From Anaerolineae bacterium (GTDB lineage: Bacteria; Chloroflexota; Anaerolineae; Aggregatilineales; UBA3940), in contig JADZAD010000199.1 of NCBI GenBank assembly GCA_020852775.1, forward strand, positions 1 to 5,566: a DNA stretch of 5,566 nt. Direction: 5' to 3'. Below are positions 4,579 to 5,566 of this stretch, one piece after another; position 1 is the stretch's first letter, and each line of letters opens with the position of its first letter. The translations under genes and the position numbers were made by a program. Below the pieces are notes generated by a model that had not been told where the DNA came from, made no database searches, and saw only the letters and a list, made by a program, of their open reading frames with translations.

Positions 4579-4612
4579 CAGAGACTATTCACTCCAGGGA
4601 GACCACGGGAAG

Positions 4613-5128
4613 ATGAAGAAGAACACCACTGTGCGGATCGTCCTTACACTGGCGCTGGCAGTTGTGCTTGGCACGCTCCTCGCCGCATGTGGCGGTGGCG
4701 CGGCTGAAGAAGCTGTGGAAGCTACCCAGCAGAATAACCTGGGCGAACTCAACATCGCCGTCAGCGGCGGTGGCGGCACAAGCGGCCAGGCTGTGGACTC
4801 GGGTACGGCCAATGACCCGAAGTGCGAAGTGGCCTCGCCCTGGAACGCGATTTCCAAGCTCTCTGATCTGGACCTCGCGGGTTGCAACCTTGACAAGGGC
4901 TTCCTGAGCAACTCGAACTGGTCAAACAGCGATCTGAGCGGCGCGACCTTCCGCGGCGCCCTGCTGGTGAATGCCAATTTCACCGGCGCCAACCTGACCA
5001 ACGTTGACTTCACTGACGCCAACATGTCTGGCGTCGTCCTGGACGGTGCAGACCTGACCGGTGCGACGATCTCCGCCGATCAACTCGCCGCAATTGCTTC
5101 ATCCGAAGGCGCCATCGGCCTGCCGTAA
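4613..5128 (+). CDS. Pentapeptide-repeat lipoprotein
   Basis: A 171-residue exported protein. The N-terminus MKKNTTVR is a basic n-region, residues 9-22 are hydrophobic, and LAAC at 23-26 is a clear lipobox, so signal peptidase II should cleave before Cys26, which becomes lipidated. Residues 27-70 are low-complexity Gly/Ala/Glu/Ser, a surface tether. From about residue 83 to 155 the sequence follows a five-residue periodicity with Leu/Phe/Met at the centre (SDLSG, ATFRG, ANFTG, ANLTN, VDFTD, ANMSG, ADLTG). This is the pentapeptide-repeat right-handed quadrilateral beta-helix. Cys71 and Cys91 flank its start and could form a disulphide. The ATG at 4613 fits the signal peptide and has AGGGAG 11 bases upstream; an in-frame ATG at 4565 would add a charged 16-residue extension spoiling the signal. 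The role is unknown, with no catalytic motif. Confidence 0.9.
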   Translation: MKKNTTVRIVLTLALAVVLGTLLAACGGGAAEEAVEATQQNNLGELNIAVSGGGGTSGQAVDSGTANDPKCEVASPWNAISKLSDLDLAGCNLDKGFLSNSNWSNSDLSGATFRGALLVNANFTGANLTNVDFTDANMSGVVLDGADLTGATISADQLAAIASSEGAIGLP

Positions 5129-5195
5129 CGCCTTCCTGCCCCGGGCGTCAGCCTCTCCGCTGCGCGTGGGAAAGAAACTGAATATCTGAAACCGG

Positions 5196-5226
5196 AGGGG
5201 CCTGCATGTCAGGCCCTTCTTCTTTT
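5196..5226 (+). terminator. Terminator-like hairpin between lipoprotein and cyclase genes
   Basis: AGGGGCCTG (5196-5204) and CAGGCCCTT (5210-5218) form a 9-bp stem with one G-U pair and a 5-nt loop, followed by the T-rich TTCTTCTTTTC. It lies 67 bp after the lipoprotein stop and is a good intrinsic terminator candidate. It ends only 18 bp before the cyclase ATG, leaving no room for a separate promoter between them. It could therefore act as an attenuator for the next gene. Confidence 0.7.
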
Positions 5227-5244
5227 CTCATCGGAGGCAGACAC

Positions 5245-5566
5245 ATGCCTATCTTCGACATCTCGATACCGATCTCATCCAGCCTCGTCGTCTGGCCGGG
5301 GCAGGATGCCGTTGAAATGCGTCACTTGTTCCACCTCGACCAAGGCGATAGCGCCACGCTGACCCGCTTCTCGATGACGGCACACACCGGTACCCACCTC
5401 GATGCGCCCGCGCACTTCATCCGGGGTGGGCAGACGCTAGACGCCGTGCCGCTGGAAACGCTCGTCGGCCCGGCGCTCGTCGTGGATACCGGCACGGCGG
5501 AACAGATCACCGTTCCGGTGCTGGAAGGGCTGCATATCCCGCCGGGCACGGAGCGCATCCTGTTCC
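5245..5566 (+). CDS. Cyclase-family metal-dependent hydrolase (kynurenine formamidase-like), 5' part
   Basis: The first 107 residues are present; the gene runs off the window. The signature HTGTHLDAPAHF (47-58) matches the HxGTHxDxPxH motif of the cyclase / arylformamidase (KynB-like) family. His47, His51 and Asp53 correspond to metal ligands, and His57 to the further conserved active-site histidine. The N-terminus IFDISIPIS...VVWPG (3-19) is the usual family opening (DLS-P-I-...-WPG). Such enzymes hydrolyse N-formylkynurenine or cyclic amides/esters; which one cannot be said without the rest and a kyn context, which is absent here. The ATG at 5245 has GGAGG (5233-5237) seven bases upstream. 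An in-frame ATG at 5206 with its own GGAGGGG (5194-5200) would add 13 residues (MSGPSSFLIGGRH) and lies within the hairpin; the shorter form fits the family better. Confidence 0.9.
   Translation, partial: MPIFDISIPISSSLVVWPGQDAVEMRHLFHLDQGDSATLTRFSMTAHTGTHLDAPAHFIRGGQTLDAVPLETLVGPALVVDTGTAEQITVPVLEGLHIPPGTERILF

Noticed and set aside
4565..4612. Upstream ATG as the lipoprotein start
   Set aside because: It would put 16 charged/polar residues ahead of the signal peptide, and the ATG lies in the loop of a leader hairpin. MKKNTTVR at 4613 is a standard signal peptide start.
1..5566. Defence, toxin-antitoxin, phage or mobile gene cassette
   Set aside because: No nuclease, helicase, reverse transcriptase, transposase, integrase or toxin motif was found. 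The excisionase-type HTH protein has no recombinase partner in the window.

Overview
The window is GC-rich, densely coding bacterial DNA. Shine-Dalgarno signals are clear, GTG starts are frequent, and several intergenic hairpins and short repeats are visible. Gene content (alpha/beta hydrolase, SDR epimerase, HAD hydrolase, a C-rich-then-GGG lipoprotein, a cyclase-family hydrolase) together with heptanucleotide and REP-like intergenic repeats is compatible with a Chloroflexota-type chromosome. That assignment is an inference from style, not from a marker gene. No rRNA, tRNA, CRISPR array, transposase, phage gene or recognisable defence system is present.

Left part, minus strand (1-1259). Reading leftward, a 55-residue single-pass membrane protein (1259-1092) with a near-perfect ribosome binding site is followed by its own intrinsic terminator (1056-1024). 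Next comes an alpha/beta hydrolase (931-80) with its own candidate promoter. A perfect 10-bp GC-rich hairpin of REP type and a fragment of a heptanucleotide repeat lie beyond it at the window edge.

Middle part, plus strand (1432-4315). The region 1260-1431 is a divergent promoter region with two inverted repeats. It leads into a small DNA-binding protein (excisionase-type HTH, proline-rich linker, short coiled coil). Then comes a papain-like candidate cysteine peptidase, apparently with its own TATAAT box and a 17-bp palindrome upstream, followed 30 bp later by an NAD-dependent epimerase/dehydratase. A five-unit heptanucleotide repeat, which can also fold as a weak terminator, separates these from a HAD-superfamily phosphatase/phosphomutase.

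Right part, plus strand (4316-5566). An approximately 300-bp gene-free stretch carries a strong intrinsic terminator, a good promoter, and two look-alike leader segments. In each leader, a -10 box is followed by a hairpin and then a CTTCTGATG...CCAGAAG hairpin. After it come a pentapeptide-repeat lipoprotein, a terminator-like hairpin only 18 bp before the next start codon, and the 5' part of a cyclase-family (kynurenine formamidase-like) metal hydrolase cut by the window end.

The genes do not form a recognisable single pathway. The better leads are the noncoding architecture at 4361-4578, the nested start/hairpin arrangement before the cyclase gene, and the poorly characterised papain-like protein with its HTH neighbour.
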